Part shown: in pieces, positions 1 to 5,752 of the stretch
How positions within the stretch are numbered: position 1 is the stretch's first letter
Layout of the letters: every line of letters begins with the position of its first letter
Assembly (NCBI GenBank): GCA_029933635.1
Contig: JAOZNS010000004.1
Location: forward strand, 12,953-33,030
Length of the DNA stretch: 20,078 nt
Source: Candidatus Zixiibacteriota bacterium
GTDB lineage: Bacteria > Zixibacteria > MSB-5A5 > SM1-73
Direction: 5' to 3'
Translations under genes and position numbers: made by a program
Notes under the pieces: generated by a model
What the model was told of the DNA's origin: nothing
Databases searched by the model: none
What the model saw: only the letters and a program-made list of their open reading frames with translations

Positions 1-807
1 AGACTCGCCAAAGAGATGGAAACCAACATCAGATCCACCTCGGGACCGGTGCTGGAACGACCGGCAGACTTAGCAGGTCTTCTGACCAACTTAGGGGAAA
101 GGGAGGTTCTGTTCATCGATGAGATTCACCGGCTTAACCATGTGGTGGAGGAATATCTGTATCCAGCCATGGAGGATTTCAAGATAGATATCATGATCGA
201 AAAGGGTCCCTCTGCCCGCTCGGTCAAGATCGATCTACAACCCTTCACCTTGGTTGGAGCCACCACCAGAGCAGGGCTTTTAACCTCACCTTTGCGGGCC
301 AGATTCGGGGTGGTGGGAAGGCTGGATTTCTATCAGCCAGAGGAACTGTATAAAATCGTCTTGAGGTCCGCTAAGATATTAAATGTTAGCATAGATAAGG
401 GAGGAGCATTTGAGATCGCCAAAAGATCCAGAGGCACTCCTCGTGTGGCCAATCGGCTTCTGCGTAGGGTGAGAGATTATGCCGAGGTGAAGGCAAAGGG
501 CAAGATCGATCAAAAGGTGGCCTGTGATGCCCTGCTGATGTTGGACGTGGATGAGTTGGGATTAGATGAGATGGACAAAAAGATCATGGAGGTGATAATT
601 CGTAAATTCAAAGGGGGACCGGTGGGAATCAACACCTTGGCGGTGGCGGTGGGAGAGGAAGGGGAGACCATCGAGGAGATATATGAGCCATTTTTGATTC
701 AAGAGGGGCTTTTAAATCGCACGCCGCGAGGTAGAACCGCCACCGAGCTGGCGTATAAACATCTGGGAATAAAATTTGATAAGGGAAACCAAGCAAGATT
801 ATTGTAG
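1..807 (+). CDS. ruvB: Holliday junction branch-migration ATPase RuvB, 5' end outside the window
   Basis: RuvB is the hexameric AAA+ motor that, with RuvA, drives branch migration at Holliday junctions in recombinational repair. The frame is open from base 1, so this is a 5'-truncated gene, not one starting at the internal ATG at 16. The 268 residues seen begin just after where Walker A should lie; about 70 N-terminal residues are missing compared with the usual ~340. Visible motifs are TSGPVLERP, Walker B with DEIHRL, GATTRAGLLTSPLRARFG (sensor 1 and arginine finger) and RGTPRVANRLLRR (sensor 2). The C-terminal winged helix carries GGPVGINTLA and RTPRGR. The TAG stop overlaps the GTAG foot of a downstream palindrome. 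DUF2905 and queA downstream are frequent ruvB neighbours. Identity is certain. Confidence 0.97.
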   Translation, partial: RLAKEMETNIRSTSGPVLERPADLAGLLTNLGEREVLFIDEIHRLNHVVEEYLYPAMEDFKIDIMIEKGPSARSVKIDLQPFTLVGATTRAGLLTSPLRARFGVVGRLDFYQPEELYKIVLRSAKILNVSIDKGGAFEIAKRSRGTPRVANRLLRRVRDYAEVKAKGKIDQKVACDALLMLDVDELGLDEMDKKIMEVIIRKFKGGPVGINTLAVAVGEEGETIEEIYEPFLIQEGLLNRTPRGRTATELAYKHLGIKFDKGNQARLL

Positions 808-832
808 AATGCAAAGCAAACTTTGCCATTAC
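804..832. repeat. GTAG-footed palindrome overlapping the ruvB stop codon
   Basis: GTAG lies at 804-807 and includes the ruvB TAG stop. A hairpin follows, with stem GCAAAG at 811-816, loop CAAA and CTTTGC at 821-826, then CATTAC at 827-832, which nearly complements the left foot. The right half closely matches the right hairpin of the element at 860-913 (CAAAGCAAACTTTGCCATTAC here against CAAAGCAAGCTTTGTCACTAC, compared position by position in the window). I read it as a diverged single unit of that family. The pairing is directly visible; mobile origin is inferred. Confidence 0.6.
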
Positions 833-859
833 CTGTGGACTTATTTTCAAACCATAAAT

Positions 860-913
860 GTAGTGGTCGAGCTTGCTCGACCTAATACTTAACAAAGCAA
901 GCTTTGTCACTAC
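860..913. repeat. Paired-hairpin REP/BIME-like element between ruvB and queH
   Basis: GTAG at 860-863 is followed by a perfect 8-bp stem GGTCGAGC/GCTCGACC (865-872 and 875-882, two-base loop). A spacer of about 9 bases leads to a second perfect 7-bp stem ACAAAGC/GCTTTGT (892-898 and 901-907), then CACTAC ending at 913. The outer ends GTAGTG and CACTAC are reverse complements. Two inverted hairpins with GTAG feet is the layout of BIME elements. It ends 15 bases before the queH ATG, so it is probably transcribed in a ruvB-queH mRNA. Confidence 0.75.
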
Positions 914-928
914 CTATTCTCTGACAAT

Positions 929-1486
929 ATGAGAGTCCTTTTACATATCTGTTGTGCCTGTTGCGCACCTTATCCTTTAAAGGTTCTATCCCAGGATGGA
1001 CATCAGGTGATGGGATACTGGTATAACCCTAACATTCATCCTTTCACCGAATATCAGAGAAGATTGGAGGCGCTAAAAACCTTGGAACAGAAAAAATCCT
1101 TTCCCGTATTTTGGAATGATTCTTATGATCTGGAGAAATTTTTGAAGGCGGCAATCCAAGATGTGGAAAACCGATGTGTTTCCTGTTATAAGATCAGGCT
1201 AAGGGAGGTGGCAAATTTTGCAAAGGAACAGAACTTTGATGGATTCACCACCACGCTTCTGGTCAGTCCTTATCAAAAACACGAGCTGATCAAACAGATA
1301 GGAGAAAAGATCGGCAAGGATTTAGGAATAAGATTTTTTTACAAGGATTTCCGTCCCGGCTTCTACCAAGGAAAAAACGAAGTAAAAAGTTTAGGGCTTT
1401 ACAGCCAAAAATACTGCGGGTGTATATTCAGCGAAAAGGAACGCTATCTGAATAAGAGGAAGGTGGAAAAACTAAGAAAAACTTAA
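929..1486 (+). CDS. queH: Epoxyqueuosine reductase QueH
   Basis: QueH (formerly DUF208) reduces epoxyqueuosine to queuosine in tRNA, the last step of Q biosynthesis, and is the non-homologous replacement for QueG. The 185-residue protein has the family's cysteine pattern: ICCACC at residues 7-12, CVSC at 83-86 and YCGC at 162-165, which bind an iron-sulfur cluster and further iron in characterised members. Other family blocks are WYNPNIHP (31-38), TTLLVSPYQ and FYKDFRPG. Length is normal. No good Shine-Dalgarno precedes the ATG; the sequence upstream is the tail of a palindromic element. QueA, which makes its substrate, lies about 770 bp downstream, so the pair belongs to one pathway even though they do not abut. 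Confidence 0.94.
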   Translation: MRVLLHICCACCAPYPLKVLSQDGHQVMGYWYNPNIHPFTEYQRRLEALKTLEQKKSFPVFWNDSYDLEKFLKAAIQDVENRCVSCYKIRLREVANFAKEQNFDGFTTTLLVSPYQKHELIKQIGEKIGKDLGIRFFYKDFRPGFYQGKNEVKSLGLYSQKYCGCIFSEKERYLNKRKVEKLRKT

Positions 1487-1540
1487 AGCTTATTTGGGAA
1501 TTCAAACAAATCATGGATGGGGGAGATTAGTGGATAAAAT

Positions 1541-1894
1541 TTGGAGAACGGTCTGGGATATTTTAGAAAAATTTCGGACGAAAGTGGAGAGGATGAATTA
1601 GGTCAAGGCTATTTGCTCAAATATGAAGGCTGGAGCGGAATCTGTGTGGGGAAAGCATGGGCCAAGGTTAAAGCAGAACAGAGGAGAAAGGGAATAGCTA
1701 CCGACAGAAAAGAGGCTGAAGAGGAAAGAAAAGATGCTTGCTACCAATACTCACGAGAACAAAGCTTCAAGATAATTGAGAGTGAATGGATGCCCAGATT
1801 AAATAAGCGCAAACTTAGCTTTTTGGCCGGCGGATATGATGATGGTGGTGGGCTTTATGGAAAAACCTGGGCGCCATTCAAGAGAGATGGTTAA
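1541..1894 (+). CDS. Doubtful ORF, possibly a decayed gene
   Basis: This 117-codon frame starts with TTG, has no Shine-Dalgarno and resembles no family I know. It is rich in Lys, Glu and Arg in its middle and has a Gly/Tyr/Asp-rich tail. A better translation start lies just upstream in another frame: GTG at 1530 preceded by GGGGGAG, giving a 23-residue helical-looking peptide (starting VDKIWRTVWDILEKF) that stops at TAG 1599-1601. The good start followed by an early stop, with the open frame continuing in a different phase, could mean a frameshifted small gene. It could equally be non-coding sequence. Nothing else is recognisable between queH and the DUF2905 gene. Confidence 0.2.
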   Translation: MENGLGYFRKISDESGEDELGQGYLLKYEGWSGICVGKAWAKVKAEQRRKGIATDRKEAEEERKDACYQYSREQSFKIIESEWMPRLNKRKLSFLAGGYDDGGGLYGKTWAPFKRDG

Positions 1895-1938
1895 AGATAA
1901 GTTTTTAACCAGATGTCGAAGTATTAAAGGTTCTTAGC

Positions 1939-2166
1939 ATGTATTATAGCTTTGCCAAAATATTTATCGTCTTTGGGGTTCTTTTGATCTTGATTGGCCT
2001 GATCTTTCTTCTTTTCGGCAAGATCGGCTTCTTTGGAAAGCTCCCTGGAGACATTCATGTCCAAAAGAAAAATTTTGAATTCCATTTTCCCATAGTCACC
2101 TGTATCGCCATAAGCATCGTCCTCTCGATTTTGTTGTCAGCCTTTTTCTTCTGGTTTAAAAAATGA
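1939..2166 (+). CDS. DUF2905 family small membrane protein
   Basis: This is a 75-residue protein with two predicted membrane helices, about residues 5-27 and 50-72. The loop between them carries the family signature: FGKLPGDIHVQKKNFEFHFP, a variant of the LGRLPGDI...NF.FYFPI pattern of DUF2905. The function of the family is unknown. It commonly sits beside ruvB and queA, as here, so conserved context supports the call. The protein should be in the inner membrane with the LPGDI loop on one face. The next gene, queA, begins 89 bp later, after a palindromic repeat. Confidence 0.88.
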   Translation: MYYSFAKIFIVFGVLLILIGLIFLLFGKIGFFGKLPGDIHVQKKNFEFHFPIVTCIAISIVLSILLSAFFFWFKK

Positions 2167-2205
2167 CCATTTTCTCAAGAAATCTTTGAACTTCTCCCTT
2201 TTGTT

Positions 2206-2246
2206 CCCCTCTCCATTTTATGGAGAGGAGGATAGGAGGTGAGGTC
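2206..2246. repeat. C-rich palindromic repeat that contains the queA ribosome binding site
   Basis: A perfect 9-bp stem CCTCTCCAT/ATGGAGAGG (2208-2216 and 2220-2228, loop TTT) is followed by GGATAGGAGGTGAGGTC. Read on the minus strand the unit begins GACCTCACC, then CTAT and CCTCTCCA. The same order is found on the plus strand at 4554-4589, and its core recurs on the minus strand at 5528-5560. The GGAGGTGAGG part ends about 11 bases before the queA ATG at 2256 and is the only Shine-Dalgarno-like sequence there. Confidence 0.65.
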
Positions 2247-2255
2247 TTTAAAACA

Positions 2256-3299
2256 ATGAAAATTTCCTTAAAAGATTTCGATTATCTTCTCCCGAAGGAG
2301 CTGATCGCCCAGTATCCATCTGAGAGAAGGGATCGGTCCCGACTTTTAGTTCTGGATAGAAAAAGCGGGAGGATGGAACATAAACTTTTTTATCAGGTGG
2401 TGGATCATCTGGAGGAGGGCGATGGTCTTGTCATCAACCAGACCAAAGTTTTCCCCGCACGGGTCTTCGGAATAAATCAAAAAAACAACCGAAAAGTTGA
2501 GGTCTTCTTCCTGAAAAGGTTGGAGGATAGGCTTTGGGAGGTTTTAGTCAAGCCTGCAAAAAAAGTGCCTGAAGGGTCTTTTATCTCCTTTGAACAGGAT
2601 GGTTTTACCTGTAAGATTTTAAAACGCACCCGATCGGGAAGTCGATTGGCTGAAGTCAACTCAGACGGTGATTTTTTTGAGGTTCTGGAAAGAATTGGAA
2701 AGGTGCCCCTTCCTCCCTATATAAGGAGAGAGCCGGAGGCAAGCGATAAAGATACCTATCAAACGATCTATGCCAAAGAGATCGGAGCGGTGGCAGCTCC
2801 CACCGCCGGGCTTCATTTTACCGAGGAGCTTTTGAGAAAAATTGAGGATAAGGGGGTGCACAAGATTGCCGTAACTTTGCATGTGGGATGGGATAGCTTC
2901 AGACCGGTTCGGGTGGATGATCCTAAAGATCATAGTTTAGAATCTGAATATTTCAAAATTGCACCCCGTGAGGCAGAAAGAATAAACCAGATCAAAAAAG
3001 GGGGAAAAAGGATTGTGGCCGTGGGAACCACGACGGTGAGAGCCCTGGAGACGGCGGCAGATGAGGAAACGAAAGGGATGGTAAAACCCCGGTCAGGCTG
3101 GACAAAAAAGTTTATCTATCCTCCTTATGAATTCAAGATAGTTGATGGTTTGATCACCAATTTTCATCTTCCCCGCTCTACCCTTTTACTTTTGGTCTCC
3201 GCGTTTGCCTCAAAGGAGCTGATCCTTGATGCCTACCGGGAAGCTATCCAGCAAAAATATAGGTTTTATAGCTATGGAGATGCCATGTTGATAGTTTAA
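2256..3299 (+). CDS. queA: S-adenosylmethionine:tRNA ribosyltransferase-isomerase QueA
   Basis: QueA transfers and isomerises the ribosyl group of SAM onto 7-aminomethyl-7-deazaguanine in tRNA, giving epoxyqueuosine, the substrate of QueH upstream. I chose ATG 2256, giving 347 residues starting MKISLKDFDY, because the family begins with MKLSDFDY-like sequence. An in-frame ATG at 2220 would add 12 residues translated from the palindromic repeat. Family blocks are present: ELIAQYPSERRDRSRLLVLDR near the N terminus (region up to residue ~34), VINQTKVFPARVFG, GAVAAPTAGLHFT, VTLHVGWDSFRPV, VGTTTVRALE and TNFHLPRSTLLLLVSAFA. Length is typical. Translation probably uses GGAGGTGAGG inside the repeat. 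Cytoplasmic enzyme; identity is certain. Confidence 0.96.
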   Translation: MKISLKDFDYLLPKELIAQYPSERRDRSRLLVLDRKSGRMEHKLFYQVVDHLEEGDGLVINQTKVFPARVFGINQKNNRKVEVFFLKRLEDRLWEVLVKPAKKVPEGSFISFEQDGFTCKILKRTRSGSRLAEVNSDGDFFEVLERIGKVPLPPYIRREPEASDKDTYQTIYAKEIGAVAAPTAGLHFTEELLRKIEDKGVHKIAVTLHVGWDSFRPVRVDDPKDHSLESEYFKIAPREAERINQIKKGGKRIVAVGTTTVRALETAADEETKGMVKPRSGWTKKFIYPPYEFKIVDGLITNFHLPRSTLLLLVSAFASKELILDAYREAIQQKYRFYSYGDAMLIV

Positions 3300-3317
3300 T
3301 CGATGAATAAAACGAGT

Positions 3318-3341
3318 GTAGGGGTTGGATTCAACCGACCC
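3318..3341. repeat. Single GTAG-footed hairpin between queA and ispD
   Basis: GTAG at 3318-3321 is followed directly by stem GGGTTGG (3322-3328), loop ATTCAA (3329-3334) and CCGACCC (3335-3341), a 7-bp stem with one T-G wobble. It is 18 bases after the queA stop and 17 before the ispD start. The foot-plus-hairpin layout matches the other GTAG elements but the stem sequence differs. It could also act as a transcript 3'-end stabiliser; no T-run follows, so it is not a classic terminator. Confidence 0.55.
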
Positions 3342-3358
3342 GGAAAAAGGAAAAGAGA

Positions 3359-4084
3359 GTGAAAACGGTTGCCATCATAGTAGCAGGTGGAAGGGGGAAA
3401 AGAATTGTCGTAGATTCTGCCACTTGTGGGGAAGGGAATCGGCCCAAGCAGTTTTTGACCCTGGGAGATAAGCCCATCTTAGCGCATACCATCCAGAAAT
3501 TTGAAATAAGTGAACGAATCGAAGAAATTATTTTGGTCGTGCCCGAAGATTATATGGGCTATTGCTCGCAGGCGATAGTGGATAAGTATGGCTTCAAAAA
3601 GATCAAAAAGAGCGTCGGGGGGGGGAAGGAAAGGCAAGACTCAGTTTATCTGGGACTTAAGTCCTGTCCTAACAGTACCTCCATTGTCGTCATCCACGAT
3701 GGAGTTAGACCCTTCATCTCCCCACAGAAGATTTCAGAGTCGGTTAAATTGTGTGAGGAGAGGAAGGCGGTGATTTTGGCGGTTCCAGCAAAAGAGACCA
3801 TAAAAAGGGTAGAAGCTGGTTCGGTGATAACCACGCTGGATCGAGAAAAGCTCTGGCTGGTGCAAACGCCACAGGTGTTTGAATACGAACTAATCTTGGA
3901 AGCACACGAAAAAGCTAAAGAGGATCACTTTATTGGAATGGATGATTCCATCCTTGTGGAGAGATTGGGATATGAAGTGGGGGTTCTTGAAGGAGATTAT
4001 CAAAACATCAAGATAACCACATCTGAGGATCTGGCGATGGCTGAAAGGATTCTCCAGTCAGAGAAGAAAAGATGCTTAGAGTAG
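3359..4084 (+). CDS. ispD: 2-C-methyl-D-erythritol 4-phosphate cytidylyltransferase IspD
   Basis: IspD couples CTP to methylerythritol phosphate in the MEP isoprenoid pathway. The start is GTG 3359 behind a weak AAAGGAAAAGAGA; 241 residues. Motifs include the nucleotide loop VAGGRGKR (8-15), PKQFLTLG (29-36), GGKERQDSV (88-96), VIHDGVRPF (111-119), AVPAKETIKR (141-150), LVQTPQVFEY and GMDDS (193-197). In E. coli IspD the catalytic Arg20 and Lys27 are 7 positions apart; the matching R15 and K30 here are 15 apart, so this loop holds 8 extra residues (VVDSATCGEGN region). The DNA of the insert carries GTAG and a hairpin. A nine-G run at 3617-3625 encodes part of GGGK. It overlaps ispF by 13 bp, which implies co-translation. 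Confidence 0.95.
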   Translation: MKTVAIIVAGGRGKRIVVDSATCGEGNRPKQFLTLGDKPILAHTIQKFEISERIEEIILVVPEDYMGYCSQAIVDKYGFKKIKKSVGGGKERQDSVYLGLKSCPNSTSIVVIHDGVRPFISPQKISESVKLCEERKAVILAVPAKETIKRVEAGSVITTLDREKLWLVQTPQVFEYELILEAHEKAKEDHFIGMDDSILVERLGYEVGVLEGDYQNIKITTSEDLAMAERILQSEKKRCLE

Positions 4085-4548
4085 GTTTTGGTTACGATGT
4101 GCATAGATTGATCGAGGGAAGGGACCTGATCCTGGGCGGTGTAAAAATCCCGTATGATAGGGGACTTTCGGGGCACTCAGATGCAGACGTTCTCTCCCAT
4201 GCCATTGGTGAAGCCATCTTGGGCGCATTATCCTTAGGCGATTTAGGAAAGCATTTTCCGGATACAGACGAAAGATACAAAAACATCTCCAGCTTGAAGA
4301 TTTTGTCCTTGATCTGTGATTTAGCAAAGAACGAAAATGCCATGATCCTAAGTGTCGATTCAACCGTGGTAGCAGAAGAACCAAAATTGTCAGGCTACAT
4401 CTTAAAGATGAGAGAAAACATCTCCAATGCTTTGGACCTTGAGATGAATCAGATCTCTGTGAAGGCGACCACCTCAGAGGGGATGGGATTTGTAGGGGAA
4501 AAGGAAGGGATGGCTGGTTATGCGGTGGTTCTGGTGGAGAAAAAATAA
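4072..4548 (+). CDS. ispF: 2-C-methyl-D-erythritol 2,4-cyclodiphosphate synthase IspF
   Basis: IspF cyclises CDP-methylerythritol 2-phosphate to MEcPP, two steps after IspD. The protein has 158 residues, the usual length. It begins MLRVGFGYDVHRL; D9, H11 and H43 correspond to the metal ligands D8, H10 and H42 of the E. coli enzyme. Other signature blocks are GHSDADVLSHAIGEAILGA (34-52), LGDLGKHFPDTD (55-66), STVVAEEPKL and VKATTSEGMGFVGEKEG. The ATG sits inside the 3' end of ispD, which is the common ispDF arrangement and suggests translational coupling. The intermediate IspE step is not encoded in this window. Confidence 0.97.
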   Translation: MLRVGFGYDVHRLIEGRDLILGGVKIPYDRGLSGHSDADVLSHAIGEAILGALSLGDLGKHFPDTDERYKNISSLKILSLICDLAKNENAMILSVDSTVVAEEPKLSGYILKMRENISNALDLEMNQISVKATTSEGMGFVGEKEGMAGYAVVLVEKK

Positions 4549-4553
4549 TAAAA

Positions 4554-4589
4554 GACCTCACCCCTATTCCACCCTCTCCACACCTGAGG
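4554..4589. repeat. C-rich repeat, second copy, after ispF
   Basis: The plus strand reads GACCTCACCCCTATTCC, then ACCCTCTCCACACCTGAGG, starting 6 bases after the ispF stop. It matches the minus strand of 2206-2246 in order and spacing (GACCTCACC, CTAT, CCTCTCCA) but lacks the second arm of the palindrome, having CACCTGAGG instead. CCTCA near its start and TGAGG at its end can pair weakly. Confidence 0.5.
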
Positions 4590-4631
4590 CTGTTTCATAA
4601 TCTTTTGGGATGAGCAAAAATAGGATATATT

Positions 4632-4687
4632 GTAGTTGCCCAATTCATTGGGCGCTTTATCTCGTGCCTGATGAATCAGGCAACTAC
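4632..4687. repeat. Paired-hairpin REP/BIME-like element between ispF and dedA
   Basis: GTAG at 4632-4635 is followed by perfect stem GCCCAAT/ATTGGGC (4638-4644 and 4647-4653), a 12-base spacer, perfect stem GCCTGAT/ATCAGGC (4666-4672 and 4675-4681), and CTAC at 4684-4687. The ends TGTAGTTGCC and GGCAACTACA are exact reverse complements. Read from its own GTAG, each hairpin has TT between foot and stem and the same ATTCAT centre, so the two units are inverted copies of one sequence whose stems differ by paired changes. Confidence 0.8.
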
Positions 4688-4741
4688 ATTGCGACACAAC
4701 CTCAAATATGGAGACGGGACAAAAGGGGGAGTTTTTAGAAG

Positions 4742-5374
4742 ATGAGCGAGCTTTTCTTAATCAAGGTTGAAAATATCATCAATTTAGCCCTGACCTATGG
4801 GGCTTTCTGGTTTTATGTTTTCATATTTTTGAGTAGCTTTTTTGAAAATTTCTTTCCCCCCTACCCTGGGGATACGGTTACCTTCGTGGGAGGATATTTA
4901 GCCGGCACCAACCTTCTGACCTTTCCTTTGGTTTTTCTCTCTGCTGGTGGAGGATGTTTGGCTGGTGCGATGATCCTTTACTTCTTAGGAAAGGGCAAAG
5001 GAAGGAGGTTCTTTTTGAAAAAGGGGAAGGGTATTTTTGACAAAGCTCATCTGGAGAAGGTAGAAAGCTGGTTCAGAAGATACGGGGAGAAGGTTCTGAT
5101 CCTAAGCCGGTTCCTGACCGGAGTTCGGTCGGTGATTGCCCTCACCGCCGGTGTGGGAAACGTAAGTTTGAAGAAGATGACCATCTATACCTCCATCAGC
5201 ATCGTCCTATGGAACAGCATTATACTTTTTTCTGCCTTTAAGGTGCAACAGAACTGGCAAGAACTTCTTAAGATGGTGCAGATTTATAATAAGGTGGTAT
5301 TGACCATCGTGATCCTGTTCGTTTTAGCTTGGCTGGTGAAAATCTTTAGAAGAAAACTGTTTTGGAAAAATTAG
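4742..5374 (+). CDS. DedA family integral membrane protein
   Basis: DedA proteins (VTT/SNARE-associated domain) are inner-membrane proteins linked to proton-dependent transport, envelope homeostasis and, for some members, undecaprenyl-phosphate or phospholipid flipping. This one has 210 residues and at least four hydrophobic segments (about 14-32, 44-82 interrupted, 125-168, 183-200). The re-entrant loop motif FENFFPPYPGD (34-44) supplies the acidic residues E35 and D44. The basic motif is LSRFLTGVRSV (121-131) with R123 and R129; the usual form is GRF.PG.R, so the proline is replaced by Thr. The end is a basic tail. ATG 4742 follows GGGGGAG at a rather long spacing. Substrate cannot be told from the sequence. 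Confidence 0.9.
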   Translation: MSELFLIKVENIINLALTYGAFWFYVFIFLSSFFENFFPPYPGDTVTFVGGYLAGTNLLTFPLVFLSAGGGCLAGAMILYFLGKGKGRRFFLKKGKGIFDKAHLEKVESWFRRYGEKVLILSRFLTGVRSVIALTAGVGNVSLKKMTIYTSISIVLWNSIILFSAFKVQQNWQELLKMVQIYNKVVLTIVILFVLAWLVKIFRRKLFWKN

Positions 5375-5527
5375 ATTGATAAGATAAAAAACTGGATGGG
5401 ATGAACCCAGCCCCTGTAGTGGAAGATCAAAAATTATCTGAACTGAGGCGTATAGACCTAACAGATGATGGGCAAAAAATGAGGGTCTTCTGCATTTTAG
5501 CGTTGGCACAGTGATACCCCCCTGTTT

Positions 5528-5560
5528 CCCCTCCTCCTCACCTGTGGAGAGGGAGAGGTG
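5528..5560. repeat. C-rich repeat, third copy, upstream of ddl
   Basis: CTCACCTGTGGAGAGGG at 5537-5553 matches the reverse complement of the copy at 4554-4589 (CTCAGGTGTGGAGAGGG) at 15 of 17 positions, so it is in inverted orientation to that copy. CACCT and AGGTG near its ends can form a weak stem. The match is visible but short, so shared origin is likely rather than certain. Confidence 0.45.
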
Positions 5561-5680
5561 AAAAAAGAGCAACAACAGGTCTTTGAGCCAAACTATGGCA
5601 TTCATCGGGACTCACCGAAGAAAAGACACATAAATTAGCAGCTTTTTTGGATAAAAACCAAATATCTTTTCAAGGAGACA

Positions 5681-5711
5681 GCAGTTACCTGACTAATCAG
5701 GCGTATAGACC
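5681..5711. repeat. Decayed hairpin repeat with shared AGGCGTATAGACC tail
   Basis: GCAGTTACC then a CCTGA/TCAGG hairpin aligns with the right unit of the 4632-4687 element (GTAGTTGCC, TGAT, ATCAGGC) with a few substitutions, the GTAG foot having become GCAG. It ends in a 13-base sequence identical to 5446-5458. It lies 42 bp before the ddl start. Confidence 0.4.
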
Positions 5712-5752
5712 ACCTTCAGTGAATCGACAGTATCCTGGGAAGGAGAGCTATA

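Larger units (their letters stand above)
5375..5752. other. 378-bp intergenic region with repeat remnants, no convincing gene
   Basis: No supported coding region lies between dedA and ddl. A GTAG at 5416-5419 begins a stretch ending in AGGCGTATAGACC at 5446-5458. The same 13 bases recur exactly at 5699-5711. The second copy follows a hairpin CCTGA/TCAGG (5688-5692 and 5697-5701) preceded by GCAGTT, which looks like a decayed member of the 4632-4687 family (AGTT, CCTGA, ATCAGGC all shared). A copy of the C-rich repeat lies at 5528-5560. AAGGAG near 5740 is the ddl ribosome binding site. The stretch reads as a landing zone for repeats. Confidence 0.6.

Noticed and set aside
16..807. RuvB starting at the ATG at 16
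   Set aside because: The frame is open from base 1 and the upstream codons (RLAKE) align with RuvB just after Walker A, so the gene is cut by the window edge and the ATG is internal.
2220..2255. QueA start at ATG 2220
   Set aside because: The added 12 residues are translated from the palindromic repeat, and the family begins at MKISLKDFDY (2256).
4076..4561. 161-codon minus-strand frame over ispF
   Set aside because: Shadow of ispF; proline- and serine-rich with no recognisable domain.
5453..5605. Intrinsic terminator in the C-rich stretch after dedA
   Set aside because: The stem is weak (5 bp) and followed by A-rich, not T-rich, sequence on the plus strand; better explained as a repeat copy.
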